Source of the DNA: Pseudoalteromonas piscicida
GTDB lineage: Bacteria > Pseudomonadota > Gammaproteobacteria > Enterobacterales > Alteromonadaceae
DNA: 64,000 nucleotides
Reading direction: 5' to 3'
Assembly: GCF_000238315.3 (NCBI RefSeq)
Contig: NZ_CP011924.1
Location: 1 to 64,000 of the forward strand
Shown: positions 30,527 through 41,318 of the stretch, in pieces
How the letters are laid out: every line of letters begins with the position of its first letter
Position numbering within the stretch: the first letter of the stretch is position 1
The notes under the pieces: generated by a model
The model's database searches: none
What the model was told of the DNA's origin: nothing
Seen by the model: only the letters and a program-made list of their open reading frames with translations
Program-made: the position numbers and the translations under genes

Positions 30527-31744
30527 TTAAATAACGGAACCTAGTTGGAATATCGGTAAGTACATGGCAATAATAAGGCCACCGATCAGTACCCCGAGTA
30601 CCACCATAATGAGTGGTTCTAATAGGCTAGAAAGGCCATCCACCGCATCATCGACTTCTTGCTCATAAATGTTAGCGACCTTTGCCAGCATACCATCTAA
30701 AGAGCCCGATTCTTCACCAATAGACACCATTTGCACTACCATATCTGGGAAGACTTTGGTGTTATGCATTGCCCAGTGCATTTGGTTACCTGAGTTAACC
30801 TCTGCTTTAATTTCTTTAATTGCGTTTTTGTAGATAATATTGCCCGACGCTCCTGCGGCAGAATCGAGCGCATCACCAAGGGGAACACCTGCTGCAAAGG
30901 TGGTAGAAAGCGTACGTGCATAACGCGCCACGGCTGCCTTTTTGAGGATCTCGCCAATCACTGGAATACGCAACATCATACGGTCGTTAAAATGCTTTAC
31001 CGCAGGGCTACGGATCAGCATTTCTTTATAGGTATAACCAAAAAGGCCAATACCAAGCACAAATACCCACCAGTATTCCTGCATGAACTCAGAGATGTGG
31101 ATAACCATTTGAGTAAATGCTGGAAGCTCAGCGCCAAAACCGGCAAAAATATCTTGGAATTGTGGTACAACAAATATCAAAAGGATAGTGGTGACTATTA
31201 GTGCGACGACAATCACCGCAATAGGATAGAAAAGCGCCTTTTTGATTTTGGACTTTAGTGCTTCTGTTTTTTCTTTATAGAGCGCTATACGGTCAAATAT
31301 GGTATCAAGTGCACCAGACTGTTCCCCTGAATGGACAAGGTCACAATAAAGCTCATCAAAATATCGAGGGTAAGCTCTTAAAGATTTAGCAAGAGGTTGG
31401 CCTGCTTTTACTTCATCACAAATATGGCCGACTAACTTTGATAAGCTCTTATTCTTTATCCCGCGAGTCAGCATTTCTAACGTTTGTACCAGAGAAACAC
31501 CAGCCATAAGCATAGTCGCTATTTGACGAGTTGTTGTGGCGATATCTGACGATGTGATTTTTTGTGTACCAGAAAAGCCAAATAATGGCTTTGGTTTTCT
31601 TTTTACTTTAGAAGGGGTGATACCTTGTTTACGCAATTGAGCTTTTACTAGTGCTATGCTTTGCCCAGTCATTTCGCCTTCAAGCTTCTTTCCCCGATTA
31701 TTAAAACCGGTCCATACAAACGTATCAAATTTGTTATCACTCAT
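30527..31744 (-). CDS. pilC: type IV pilus inner-membrane platform protein PilC
   Basis: 405 aa with two GspF/T2SF domains (about 70-195 and 275-400), each with a GxPL/GVSL start (MLMAGVSLVQTLEML; FAAGVPLGDALDSAAG) and a SGALDTIF or SGSLDGML motif. Three membrane segments including YPIAVIVVALIVTTILLIFVVP. It anchors the pilus base and links PilB to pilin assembly. Downstream of pilA by 48 bp. Confidence 0.95.
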   Translation of the reverse strand: MSDNKFDTFVWTGFNNRGKKLEGEMTGQSIALVKAQLRKQGITPSKVKRKPKPLFGFSGTQKITSSDIATTTRQIATMLMAGVSLVQTLEMLTRGIKNKSLSKLVGHICDEVKAGQPLAKSLRAYPRYFDELYCDLVHSGEQSGALDTIFDRIALYKEKTEALKSKIKKALFYPIAVIVVALIVTTILLIFVVPQFQDIFAGFGAELPAFTQMVIHISEFMQEYWWVFVLGIGLFGYTYKEMLIRSPAVKHFNDRMMLRIPVIGEILKKAAVARYARTLSTTFAAGVPLGDALDSAAGASGNIIYKNAIKEIKAEVNSGNQMHWAMHNTKVFPDMVVQMVSIGEESGSLDGMLAKVANIYEQEVDDAVDGLSSLLEPLIMVVLGVLIGGLIIAMYLPIFQLGSVI

Positions 31745-31761
31745 AGTCTTTATACATAAGA

Positions 31762-31784
31762 AGGGTGCGAAAGCACCCTAGGAA
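31762..31784 (-). terminator. hairpin between pilA and pilC (likely partial terminator)
   Basis: Minus-strand hairpin AGGGTGC-TTTC-GCACCCT followed by TCTTAT, starting 9 bp past the pilA stop. A weak terminator here would give far more pilA mRNA than pilC/D/B mRNA, which is expected for a major subunit. Confidence 0.6.
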
Positions 31785-31792
31785 GAGTGTTA

Positions 31793-32233
31793 TTATGGAG
31801 CTGCAATTGCAGTACAGCCCTGCGGAGCTAAATCAATAGGGATTGATGCTGTGCATGTCCATCTAAATGAGTTGTTAGCGATATTTGGAGTAAATACAAT
31901 TGTATTACCGCGTAATTCAGTAGCAGTAGTATTGTTAAAAGTGAAAGTAATAACACCATTGTCAACCCCAACTGCTAACGCACCGTAGGTGCCTGTTGCT
32001 GCTAAGTCAGTATTAGCTGGAGTAGTAGCGGCTCCTGGAAAGTTTCCTGTTTGTTGACGAAGTTCTGCTATTGCGGTCTTTGCACTTCCTGATAAAGCTG
32101 AAGCTTCTGACACTTGGCTTCGTGCAACATAATCCTGATACTGAGGCAAAGCTACCGCAGCTAGAATACCGATGATTGCAACTACAATCATTAGTTCGAT
32201 TAGGGTAAAACCACCCTGTTGTTTTTGAGTCAT
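31793..32233 (-). CDS. pilA: type IV major pilin PilA
   Basis: 146 aa prepilin. Short leader MTQKQQGG cut after Gly8, then [32 protein letters not shown]: mature Phe1, Glu5 and the hydrophobic N-terminal helix of type IVa pilins. A C-terminal disulfide loop is likely between the Cys in RWTCTAS and the Cys in APQGCTA. A strong TAGGAGA lies upstream of the ATG. It is the first gene of the pil cluster. The globular part is Ala/Thr/Asn-rich and would vary between strains. Confidence 0.95.
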   Translation of the reverse strand: MTQKQQGGFTLIELMIVVAIIGILAAVALPQYQDYVARSQVSEASALSGSAKTAIAELRQQTGNFPGAATTPANTDLAATGTYGALAVGVDNGVITFTFNNTTATELRGNTIVFTPNIANNSFRWTCTASIPIDLAPQGCTAIAAP

Positions 32234-32810
32234 GATGTGTCTCCTAAATTTTAAGTGACTTAACCATAATAGGTTTAAGTTAAGCGTTTATTAAAACCTT
32301 TGCAATAATTACCAATCCATCGAATCAACAAACTGGTGTGCTCAAATTTACTTAACGGTGACCAAAGGATGAAACCAGTACTAGGCCCGTTAAATTTGTG
32401 ACCGGTCCCTAATCAACTAAGAGTGTAGCACCGATTTAGTTTCAGCGATCACAATTAACATTTACTTTAATAGTAAACACTGATGCCTACAATCAAATTT
32501 TAATAATAAATTATTGATTCTCTTGCGGTAGCTCAAGCTTTCCTAATATCGGTTCAAAAAACGAACGGAACCAATCGTTACCGAACATTAAGATCTTGTT
32601 ACACTCTAGTTCTTTTGTCGTATTTAACGGGTTTTAAGTAGGTTTGTCAACGAAATAGAAAACTTTCTCTATTACGGAAGATTACGGGAAGGCGCAGAAT
32701 ACTCAGTTTATGGTAGCGATTTTGTTATTGAATAAGGCTACAGAAAGTTGAACCATTACTGGCAGTGTCGCATTGGTAGCTTGAATGCCACATTAAGTAA
32801 GACAGAAAAA
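32234..32810. other. noncoding region upstream of pilA
   Basis: About 580 bp without a convincing ORF. Reading toward pilA, TTGCAA-17 bp-TAACTT (about 32277-32305) is a possible promoter. I looked for a sigma54 site (GG-N10-GC), usual for pilA, and found only TTGGTAATTATTGC with the wrong spacing. No other structure recognised. Confidence 0.4.
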
Positions 32811-32837
32811 CAAAAGGGCTCAATCAAGGCCCTTTTT
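32811..32837 (-). terminator. terminator after nadC
   Basis: AAAAGGGC...GCCC(T)TTTT stem, 8-9 bp, with A and T runs on both sides; could act on both strands. About 40 bp past the nadC stop. Confidence 0.75.
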
Positions 32838-32875
32838 GTATGTATAAAAGAGAGGTAGTTGTCTAAAACTTTACA

Positions 32876-33754
<879 letters not shown>

Positions 33755-33825
33755 TTACGCGCGTTTGCCTAGGAGTACAATTGATGGAGAAGAATTCACG
33801 AAATTTGGCGAGGTGGCTTTTATTT

Positions 33826-35745
33826 CGCGGGGTAAACCCGCTGCTACGGTTAGGTGTTGTTTGCTGTGACTTGATATCGAACCCTTGCGTGTTTTGTAGC
33901 AGCGACTTTATGTCGCGATAGAGTATTTGAAATACAAAGCTCTGTTTGTAGAGAGTGCATTGGCGGTTAAACGGAGGTCGCGGGGTAAACCCGCTGCTAC
34001 GGTTATGTGTTGCTTGCTGTGATGTCGAACGGTTATGTGTTTTCGTAGCAGCGATTTTATGTCGCGACTGTGTGTTTGAAGTGCAAAGGCTTGTTTGTGG
34101 AGAATGAGTTGACGGCCAAAACGGAGGTCGCGGGATAAACCCGCTGCTACGTGTATGTGTTGCTTGCTGTGATTTGATGTTGAACCCTTGTGTGTTTTGT
34201 AGCAGCGACTTTATGTCGCGATAGAGTATTTGAAATACAAAGCTCTGTTTGTAGAGAGTGCATTGGCGGTTAAACGGAGGTCGCGGGGTAAACCCGCTGC
34301 TACGGTTATGTGTTGCTTGCTGTGATGTCGAACGGTTATGTGTTTTCGTAGCAGCGATTTTATGTCGCGACTGTGTGTTTGAAGTGCAAAGGCTTGTTTG
34401 TGGAGAATGAGTTGACGGCCAAAACGGAGGTCGCGGGATAAACCCGCTGCTACGTGTATGTGTTGCTTGCTGTGATTTGATGTTGAACCCTTGTGTGTTT
34501 TGTAGCAGCGACTTTATGTCGCGATAGAGTATTTGAAATACAAAGCTCTGTTTGTAGAGAGTGCATTGGCGGTTAAACGGAGGTCGCGGGGTAAACCCGC
34601 TGCTACGGTTATGTGTTGCTTGCTGTGATGTCGAACGGTTATGTGTTTTCGTAGCAGCGATTTTATGTCGCGACTGTGTGTTTGAAGTGCAAAGGCTTGT
34701 TTGTGGAGAATGAGTTGACGGCCAAAACGGAGGTCGCGGGATAAACCCGCTGCTACGTGTATGTGTTGCTTGCTGTGATTTGATGTTGAACCCTTGTGTG
34801 TTTTGTAGCAGCGACTTTATGTCGCGATAGAGTATTTGAAATACAAAGCTCTGTTTGTAGAGAGTGCATTGGCGGTTAAACGGAGGTCGCGGGGTAAACC
34901 CGCTGCTACGGTTATGTGTTGCTTGCTGTGATGTCGAACGGTTATGTGTTTTCGTAGCAGCGATTTTATGTCGCGACTGTGTGTTTGAAGTGCAAAGGCT
35001 TGTTTGTGGAGAATGAGTTGACGGCCAAAACGGAGGTCGCGGGATAAACCCGCTGCTACGTGTATGTGTTGTTTGCTGTGAATTTACGTCGAAACCAATA
35101 TGTATTTTCGTAGCAGCGACTTTATGTCGCGACAGTATGTTTGATTTAAAGTGCAAAGGCTTGTTTGTAGAGAATGAGTTGATGGCTAAAACTGAGGTCG
35201 CGGTGTAAACCCGCTGCTACGTGTATGTGTTGCTTGCTGTGATTTGATGTTGAACCCTTGTGTGTTTTGTAGCAGCGACTTTATGTCGCGACTGTGTGTT
35301 TGAAGTGCAAGGCCTTGCTTGTAGAGAATGAGTTGATGGCTAAAACGGTGGTCGTGGGGTAAACCCGCTGCTACGGCTATGTGTTGCTTGCTGTGATGTC
35401 GAACGGTTATGTGTTTTCGTAGCAGCGACTTTATGTCGCGAAAGAGTATTTTAAATGCAAAGCCTTGTTTGTGGAGATTGGGGTGATGGCTACTACAGAG
35501 GTCGCGGGGTAAACCCGCTGCTACGTGTATGCGTTGTTTGCTGTGACTTTACGTCGAAACCAATATGTATTTTCGTAGCAGCGACTTTATGTCGCGACAG
35601 AGTATTTGAAATACAAAGCCGTGTTTGTAAAGAATGAGTTGACGGCTAAAACGGAGGTCGCGGGGTAAACCCGCTGTTACGGTTATTGTTTGCCAGCTGC
35701 AATTGGATATCGAACTATTATGTCTTTTATGTCCCGGTACTATCG
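33826..35745. repeat. REP/REPIN-type satellite between nadC and ampD
   Basis: About 1.9 kb made of paired inverted palindromes: GTAGCAGCGGG-TTTA-CCCCGC in one orientation and GTAGCAGCGAC-TTTAT-GTCGC in the other, heads facing each other across about 45 bp. The pairs repeat about every 150 bp, roughly 12-13 times. Two slightly different pairs form a 303-bp unit, with four near-identical copies starting at 33961, 34264, 34567 and 34870. The flanks (35060-35745) hold more diverged copies. No real gene lies inside; the long minus-strand frame there is an artefact of a repeat length divisible by three. Confidence 0.9.
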
Positions 35746-35829
35746 TTACATTACACATAAATCCATCCCTACCTTTTGTCTTATTTTGTCTTTATAATCG
35801 AATGCAAACCAAGGCTTGGAACTAATACT

Positions 35830-36372
35830 TTGAATTGGCTACCTTTTGCTAAACACAAGCAATCCCCGCATTACGATGAAAGACCGCAAGCGTGCGAGAT
35901 AGATTTACTGGTGATCCATAATATCTCGCTGCCTGCAGGGTGCTTTGGCACGCCATACGTGGAAGAGTTATTTATGGGCACGCTGGACTGCGACGCACAT
36001 CCAACTTTTTCTGATTTAGAGGGAGTAAAGGTGTCGGCGCACTGCGTCATACGTCGTGACGGTAGCATCACCCAATACGTTCCCTTCATTGATCGGGCTT
36101 GGCATGCAGGATTGTCTGAGTGGCAAGGTCGAACGCGCTGTAATGACTTTGCAATTGGTATTGAAATGGAGGGCACAGACACCATGCCATATACCGAAGC
36201 ACAATATGCGAGTTTAGTAAAAACAACGCGTTGGCTGCAGCAGCACTATCCAAAGCTTACGAATGATCGTATTGTAGGGCACAATGATATTGCTCCAGGA
36301 AGAAAGACAGATCCAGGGGCTGCATTTGATTGGCAGTATTATTTTACCTTGTTAAATAACCAAGAGAGCTAG
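35830..36372 (+). CDS. ampD: 1,6-anhydro-N-acetylmuramyl-L-alanine amidase AmpD
   Basis: 180 aa from TTG at 35830 (MNWLPFAKHKQSPHYDERP), preceded by GGAA at 8 nt and aligned with the usual N-terminus; the frame also opens at a TTG at 35776 but that would add 18 residues. Zinc ligands of the amidase_2 fold are visible: His in LLVIHNISLP, His in RIVGHNDIAPG and Asp in RKTDPG. It cleaves the peptide from anhydromuropeptides in the cytosol during cell-wall recycling and so keeps AmpR-type signalling low. Followed by ampE after 6 bp. Confidence 0.94.
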   Translation: MNWLPFAKHKQSPHYDERPQACEIDLLVIHNISLPAGCFGTPYVEELFMGTLDCDAHPTFSDLEGVKVSAHCVIRRDGSITQYVPFIDRAWHAGLSEWQGRTRCNDFAIGIEMEGTDTMPYTEAQYASLVKTTRWLQQHYPKLTNDRIVGHNDIAPGRKTDPGAAFDWQYYFTLLNNQES

Positions 36373-36378
36373 GCAAGC

Positions 36379-37230
36379 ATGATCTTAATTTCTATCATCA
36401 TCGCGCTTATTATTGAACGTCTTGGCGCGCGGGCGAACTACTGGCAAGTCGACCATTACTTGCAAAGTTACTACGCGAAAACCAAATCTTGGACTCAGCC
36501 AAATGCCATGTTGGGCTCGCATTTCGGTGTGATGCTTTGGTTAGTTATTCCTGCATTGGTCGTTGCTTTTATTTACAGTCTAAGTGACTTTGTATTTTGG
36601 CAGTTTGCAATCAATATCTGTGTGCTCTTAGTCTGTTTTGGCTGTGCAAAATATCGCAAGCTTTATAAAGGCTATTTAAATGCGCTGACCAGAGGTGATA
36701 ACGAAGCGGCTACGCTTTATGCGTTACAAATGGGGCAAGACAAATTAGAAGATGAGCCGGGCGGCGAGACGTTTGGTCAGACGCTTTCGTGGATCAACTT
36801 TCAACATTACTGCGGAGTTATTTTTTGGTTTGTGGCGTTGGGCGCACCGGGTGCTGTGCTATATGCGATGGTAAGGCAAATTGTGCATTGGCATCATGAG
36901 CAAGAAAACCCGCCGCTACAGCATGTGTTTGAGCAGTTTTGCCGGTTATTTTATTGGCTAAATTGGCTTCCGGCACGGATCGCAAGCTTTGGTTTTTTGA
37001 TCATTGGTAACTTTAGTAAAGGTACATCAAGTTGGTTGAAGTATGTACTAGATTTTAAAACCACAAATCGTCAAATCGTCACAAGCACTGCACTTGCGGC
37101 TGAGCAAATTGAACAGCAGTTTTTAGGTTGTACCTTTGAAGCAAGCTGTATGATGCGCCTCGTGAAGCGCAATATTTTGTTTTATCTCGTGATTATTGCT
37201 GTATTAACCTTATTTGGTTGGGTGGAGTAG
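36379..37230 (+). CDS. ampE: regulatory membrane protein AmpE
   Basis: 283 aa inner-membrane protein of the CobD/CbiB-like AmpE family. Starts MILISIIIALIIERLGARANYWQVDHY; further segments at LWLVIPALVVAFIYSL, FAINICVLLVCFGCA, CGVIFWFVALGAPGAVLYAM and a C-terminal anchor FYLVIIAVLTLFGW. Co-transcribed with ampD. Its exact role in beta-lactamase induction is not settled. Confidence 0.93.
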   Translation: MILISIIIALIIERLGARANYWQVDHYLQSYYAKTKSWTQPNAMLGSHFGVMLWLVIPALVVAFIYSLSDFVFWQFAINICVLLVCFGCAKYRKLYKGYLNALTRGDNEAATLYALQMGQDKLEDEPGGETFGQTLSWINFQHYCGVIFWFVALGAPGAVLYAMVRQIVHWHHEQENPPLQHVFEQFCRLFYWLNWLPARIASFGFLIIGNFSKGTSSWLKYVLDFKTTNRQIVTSTALAAEQIEQQFLGCTFEASCMMRLVKRNILFYLVIIAVLTLFGWVE

Positions 37231-37262
37231 CCCTAGCTGCAAATCACACCTACCTTTATAAC

Positions 37263-37297
37263 AATGCTCCATATACCGTAAGCGTATAGGGAGCATT
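37263..37297. terminator. bidirectional terminator between ampE and the PilZ gene
   Basis: Hairpin with a 14-bp stem, one mismatch and 7-nt loop (AATGCTCCATATAC / GTATAGGGAGCATT) centred between two convergent stop codons. T-runs are weak on both sides. Confidence 0.65.
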
Positions 37298-37302
37298 TGA
37301 AA

Positions 37303-39804
37303 TCAGTGTTTAAAGTTGGTCTCTAACCAGCGTTTTTTCTGCTCTTCCATTTTGGTAACAAGCGGCGCATCAAAGCCCATATTTCGAATCACATAATCCG
37401 TAACGTCTATCAAATCACACACCCCAGTTACTGACCAAAGCGCTTCTTCCAGGTCTTTTGCTTTGTGGATTGCATAGTGGCTTACATAGCGCAGCTCATT
37501 AGCAAGGTAATCCATATCTGGGCGGCCGGTTTTTGATACATAGAGCTGATAGACGAAGAGTAAGTCGTTGCGCAGTGCTTTTTTAGCATACAAGTACAAA
37601 CTGTCAATAGACTCATCATGAGCGATAACTTGCGCACCAACCGCCTCATGTTGATTGGTTTGGCTTGGATTGAACTTAATAAACACCAAGTATTTAAGCG
37701 GTTTATCTTGTCGCGATTTCGCCTTTAGAATTTCTGTTAGCTTTTCTTCGACGAAACGCTCGGGGAAAATCGCCTTGGCGTCCAAAGTGTTATTGTCATT
37801 ATCACTAAACGAATGCAATAAGTGGTGAAGGGATGTCGGGTAAAGCCCCTGTCCAATTGCTCCCACCGCATTATGTGAGGTCTCTTTGTGTAAATAAAGT
37901 GGAAACTGACAAACGGATTTAGTCACCATGTTACGCAGTGCAAGTGATAGCCCCGGCACCTTTGGTGCTTCATCACAAGCAACTAGCTTGTCTTTATTGC
38001 TCTCAATAAGGGCTTTAAAGAACCCCATGGCAGAATGGTCGAGTTGACCTATTTTCTGGACTTTCAAGTTAATGATAGTTTTAGTTTTATTGACCATCAT
38101 TACTTCATAGCGCAAATTCGTTAAGTTGTGCTGTTTTGTCAGTTTTTGCAAATCGACTAAGTCTAAGTGTATCGAGTCACCTTTATTCAGCGGCATTTCT
38201 TGGCCGCATTCTATTTGTAAACCCATGACAGAAAAGTCACGGGTAACACAGTTGAACGTGCCTTGGCCATCAATATGAACGACGACATTGGTTTTATACA
38301 GGTAGCGCCTGTGTGCACGCAAGTTAACGTATTCTAACGCAACCACCTCAAGTGGAGGAGGAGTGGCTGACTTGCCGTGACCGAACTTCTTTAACTGATT
38401 AACTAAACTTTGTTCGTAACTCAGGCGTTGGAATCGCTCAGTGATAGACGGGTTTCCAATATCTGTCAGTAACATGAGATATTTTACGTCTTGGATAAAG
38501 CCTTGCACTCTCGGGGTGGGGCGTTTATTTAGCTTTTCGACATTTTTGCCTGCACTTGCAGGAAGCGAAAGCGGGATAAACGCATCTTCATGATGGCTTG
38601 GCATGAGTTGTACTTTAAACGTGCGCCAGCTGTCTTTTTGGCTGCCAAAGGCAAAGAACAGATCGTTTAGTTGCTGCATTTCTTCCAGCTCAAAGTCAAA
38701 GGCTGAGTAAAAGTACATTTTGCCTTGACTTGAGTGAGTAAATACATGGCATACCGCTTCTTTTACCGCGCCAGAAAGCGCAAGTAGTCGCTGCATTCGT
38801 TTTTGGTTGAAGACGGAATAAAGGCCTGATTGTTTTCTTTCGTCTTCAAAGTAGTAATTGATATGGGCGTTATTTTCGTTGGTAAGCACCATGCTTGGAT
38901 AAAGCTGTTTTTGTTTCTCACTGATGAAAACAAACAAAGAGCATACGCGTGGAAAATAATACTGTTCGTAGCCTTTACAAACGACAGCATCCAAAGTGTT
39001 GTCGAGATTTATCTTATAGCGGCGTTTGTTACCGTGTATAAAACTATTTAAAAAGTCATCAAATCCTTGGTTTTTCTCGATAAATGTGCGTTTTAAGCGA
39101 ACTTGGTTGTATTCAATCGTGCCGGGTTCTACGGCGACGACTTCATACTGAATACCTTCTTTCAAGCCAAGTTCAAAGTCTTGCTCGAGACCCACTAAGC
39201 GGATCGAAATAATTTGTCCGGGATCTACCTGTTGATTGGTCGGTAATTTTATTTTAGCGCCACTGAGGGAAATATCGGAGGTAGTAGCGGAAACCTTAGG
39301 GCGATTTTTTGCCAGTTCCACTGTGATCTTAATGGAGTAATTCATGCGCTCTTCGGAGCGGCTTTCGTACGACGCGAAACGGACTAGTTTAGTGTAGTTA
39401 TGATTGACTGCGTCCTTTTCTACCTCTTCTTCCCGTGCTTTGGCCTGCTTTTGCATGACCTTATAATTATTGTCGGTACTCATTACGGATTCGTAAACTG
39501 CAAGGGTATAACCCCCATGTTTAGCGACTTCCCGCTCGAACACTTCGATTGCTAAGTCATCCATAAAGTGCTGTTTGCCTTCATATTCATAAGGCTTAAC
39601 TTGACCTGCGACTTGTCCTCTGAGGTCAATAAATCGTGCCACGGGCTGAGAGAGCCGCGACATTTCCATTTTTAATAGAAATTGGTCCGGCTTGGATAGG
39701 TCCGCAGTACGTTGCTTAAATATGCGATCAAAAGCCGGATCGCCAAGATCTAGTTTTAAATCCTCAATTAAGCTTTGATATTTTTGTAATCTATCTTCAG
39801 GCAT
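37303..39804 (-). CDS. large protein with two PilZ (c-di-GMP-binding) domains
   Basis: 833 aa. First PilZ domain at about 148-255: RxxxR is R149-SEE-R153 and the (D/N)xSxxG motif is DISLSG 177-182. Second at about 495-600: RAHRR at 496-500 and DFSVMG at 523-528. Both c-di-GMP motifs look intact. The N-terminal 140 residues are helical and charged; no signal peptide or membrane segment is evident. Likely a cytoplasmic c-di-GMP receptor; output unknown. Monocistronic, convergent with ampE and divergent from radA. A HD-GYP phosphodiesterase is encoded at 18703-20244. Confidence 0.85.
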   Translation of the reverse strand: MPEDRLQKYQSLIEDLKLDLGDPAFDRIFKQRTADLSKPDQFLLKMEMSRLSQPVARFIDLRGQVAGQVKPYEYEGKQHFMDDLAIEVFEREVAKHGGYTLAVYESVMSTDNNYKVMQKQAKAREEEVEKDAVNHNYTKLVRFASYESRSEERMNYSIKITVELAKNRPKVSATTSDISLSGAKIKLPTNQQVDPGQIISIRLVGLEQDFELGLKEGIQYEVVAVEPGTIEYNQVRLKRTFIEKNQGFDDFLNSFIHGNKRRYKINLDNTLDAVVCKGYEQYYFPRVCSLFVFISEKQKQLYPSMVLTNENNAHINYYFEDERKQSGLYSVFNQKRMQRLLALSGAVKEAVCHVFTHSSQGKMYFYSAFDFELEEMQQLNDLFFAFGSQKDSWRTFKVQLMPSHHEDAFIPLSLPASAGKNVEKLNKRPTPRVQGFIQDVKYLMLLTDIGNPSITERFQRLSYEQSLVNQLKKFGHGKSATPPPLEVVALEYVNLRAHRRYLYKTNVVVHIDGQGTFNCVTRDFSVMGLQIECGQEMPLNKGDSIHLDLVDLQKLTKQHNLTNLRYEVMMVNKTKTIINLKVQKIGQLDHSAMGFFKALIESNKDKLVACDEAPKVPGLSLALRNMVTKSVCQFPLYLHKETSHNAVGAIGQGLYPTSLHHLLHSFSDNDNNTLDAKAIFPERFVEEKLTEILKAKSRQDKPLKYLVFIKFNPSQTNQHEAVGAQVIAHDESIDSLYLYAKKALRNDLLFVYQLYVSKTGRPDMDYLANELRYVSHYAIHKAKDLEEALWSVTGVCDLIDVTDYVIRNMGFDAPLVTKMEEQKKRWLETNFKH

Positions 39805-39932
39805 AAACAGTTTTACACGCGCTCATTTTATGTGACCAGTTGGGTCACCGCCAATATTATGTCAACATTGGCGCTTTATTAGTTTATTCTTAACCTATTA
39901 TTGTGTTTAAGCAAGATATATACCTGTAATTT

Positions 39933-41303
39933 ATGGCAAAAAAGAAAACAGCATTTGTATGTAGCGATTGTGGTGCCGAATTCGCGCGTTGGCAAGGCCA
40001 ATGCTCGGAGTGTAAGGCATGGAATACCGTAACGGAGTTTCGCGTTCCGTCAGCAAAATCGGTCCCTCAAGGCGGTTCAACGTCAGGCTATGCCGGCCTT
40101 GTTGAAGCTAAAGTACAAACCTTAGATGAAGTTAATCTAGAGCAGTTACCGCGATTTTCAACTGGCTTTAAAGAGTTTGACCGTGTCCTTGGTGGTGGAG
40201 TTGTACCGGGAAGTGCAATATTAATCGGTGGTAGCCCCGGCGCTGGTAAGAGTACGGTGCTGCTGCAAACCATGTGTCGCCTTGCCGAAACCATGAACAC
40301 TTTGTATGTCACCGGTGAAGAGTCCCTGCAACAAGTTGCCATGCGTGCGACACGACTGGGGCTACCGACAAATAAGTTAAAAACACTCGCAGAAACCAAC
40401 GTTGAGACGATTTGCCAGCTCGCGCTTCGAGAAAAACCAAGCATTATGGTTATTGACTCGATTCAAGTAATGCATATGAGTGACATCCAGTCTGCACCGG
40501 GGTCGGTTTCTCAAGTGCGTGAAAGCGCTGCTTATTTGACGCGTTTTGCCAAAACCAATCAGGTCGCGATTATCATGGTGGGACACGTCACTAAAGATGG
40601 CACACTTGCCGGCCCTAAGGTGCTGGAGCATTGTATTGACTGCTCTATTTTACTCGAAGGTAGTGCCGATAGCCGCTTTAGAACCTTGCGTGGCAATAAA
40701 AACCGTTTTGGTGCCGTAAACGAGTTAGGTGTGTTTGCTATGACAAGCCAAGGCTTAAAGGAAGTAAACAACCCTTCGGCTATTTTCTTAAATCGTGGTG
40801 AAGCGCAAACACCAGGCTCATTAGTCATGGTTATTTGGGAAGGCACGCGACCATTACTTGTGGAAGTCCAAGCGCTAGTCGATTACTCACAGCTCGCCAA
40901 CCCGCGTCGCGTCACCGTTGGTTTGGAGCAAAATCGTTTGGCCATGCTACTTGCGGTTTTGCATCGCCACGGCGGTTTGCAGGTGTCGGATCAAGATGTG
41001 TTTGTAAACGTCGTAGGTGGCGTCAAAGTAACCGAAACCAGTGCTGATTTAGCCTTGATAGCTGCACTGGTTTCAAGCTTTAAAAACCAAACCTTAGACA
41101 GGCAGCTGGTGGTATTTGGTGAGGTGGGTCTTGGTGGTGAGATCCGCCCTGTGCCAAGTGGGCAAGAGCGATTGCGTGAAGCGTCCAAACATGGATTTAC
41201 AAGAGCAATTGTACCAAAAGCAAATAAACCAAAAGAAAATATTGAGGGGATGGAAATTGTTGCCGTCTCTAGTCTCAGTGAAGCGCTTGAGGCACTTTTT
41301 TAA
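39933..41303 (+). CDS. radA: DNA repair protein RadA
   Basis: 456 aa. N-terminal C4 zinc finger (CSDCGAEFARWQGQCSEC, about 10-27), RecA-like core with Walker A GGSPGAGKST at 99-108, the RadA signature KNRFG at 256-260, and a C-terminal Lon-protease-like domain (DLALIAALVSSFKNQ, VVFGEVGLGGEIRPV). RadA is a DnaB-like helicase that promotes branch migration in homologous recombination. The start lies 128 bp from the divergent PilZ gene. Confidence 0.96.
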   Translation: MAKKKTAFVCSDCGAEFARWQGQCSECKAWNTVTEFRVPSAKSVPQGGSTSGYAGLVEAKVQTLDEVNLEQLPRFSTGFKEFDRVLGGGVVPGSAILIGGSPGAGKSTVLLQTMCRLAETMNTLYVTGEESLQQVAMRATRLGLPTNKLKTLAETNVETICQLALREKPSIMVIDSIQVMHMSDIQSAPGSVSQVRESAAYLTRFAKTNQVAIIMVGHVTKDGTLAGPKVLEHCIDCSILLEGSADSRFRTLRGNKNRFGAVNELGVFAMTSQGLKEVNNPSAIFLNRGEAQTPGSLVMVIWEGTRPLLVEVQALVDYSQLANPRRVTVGLEQNRLAMLLAVLHRHGGLQVSDQDVFVNVVGGVKVTETSADLALIAALVSSFKNQTLDRQLVVFGEVGLGGEIRPVPSGQERLREASKHGFTRAIVPKANKPKENIEGMEIVAVSSLSEALEALF

Positions 41304-41318
41304 ATAATGGAGTAAAAT

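Noticed and set aside
32234..32810. Sigma54 promoter for pilA
   Set aside because: The best candidate has GG-N8-GC spacing instead of GG-N10-GC.
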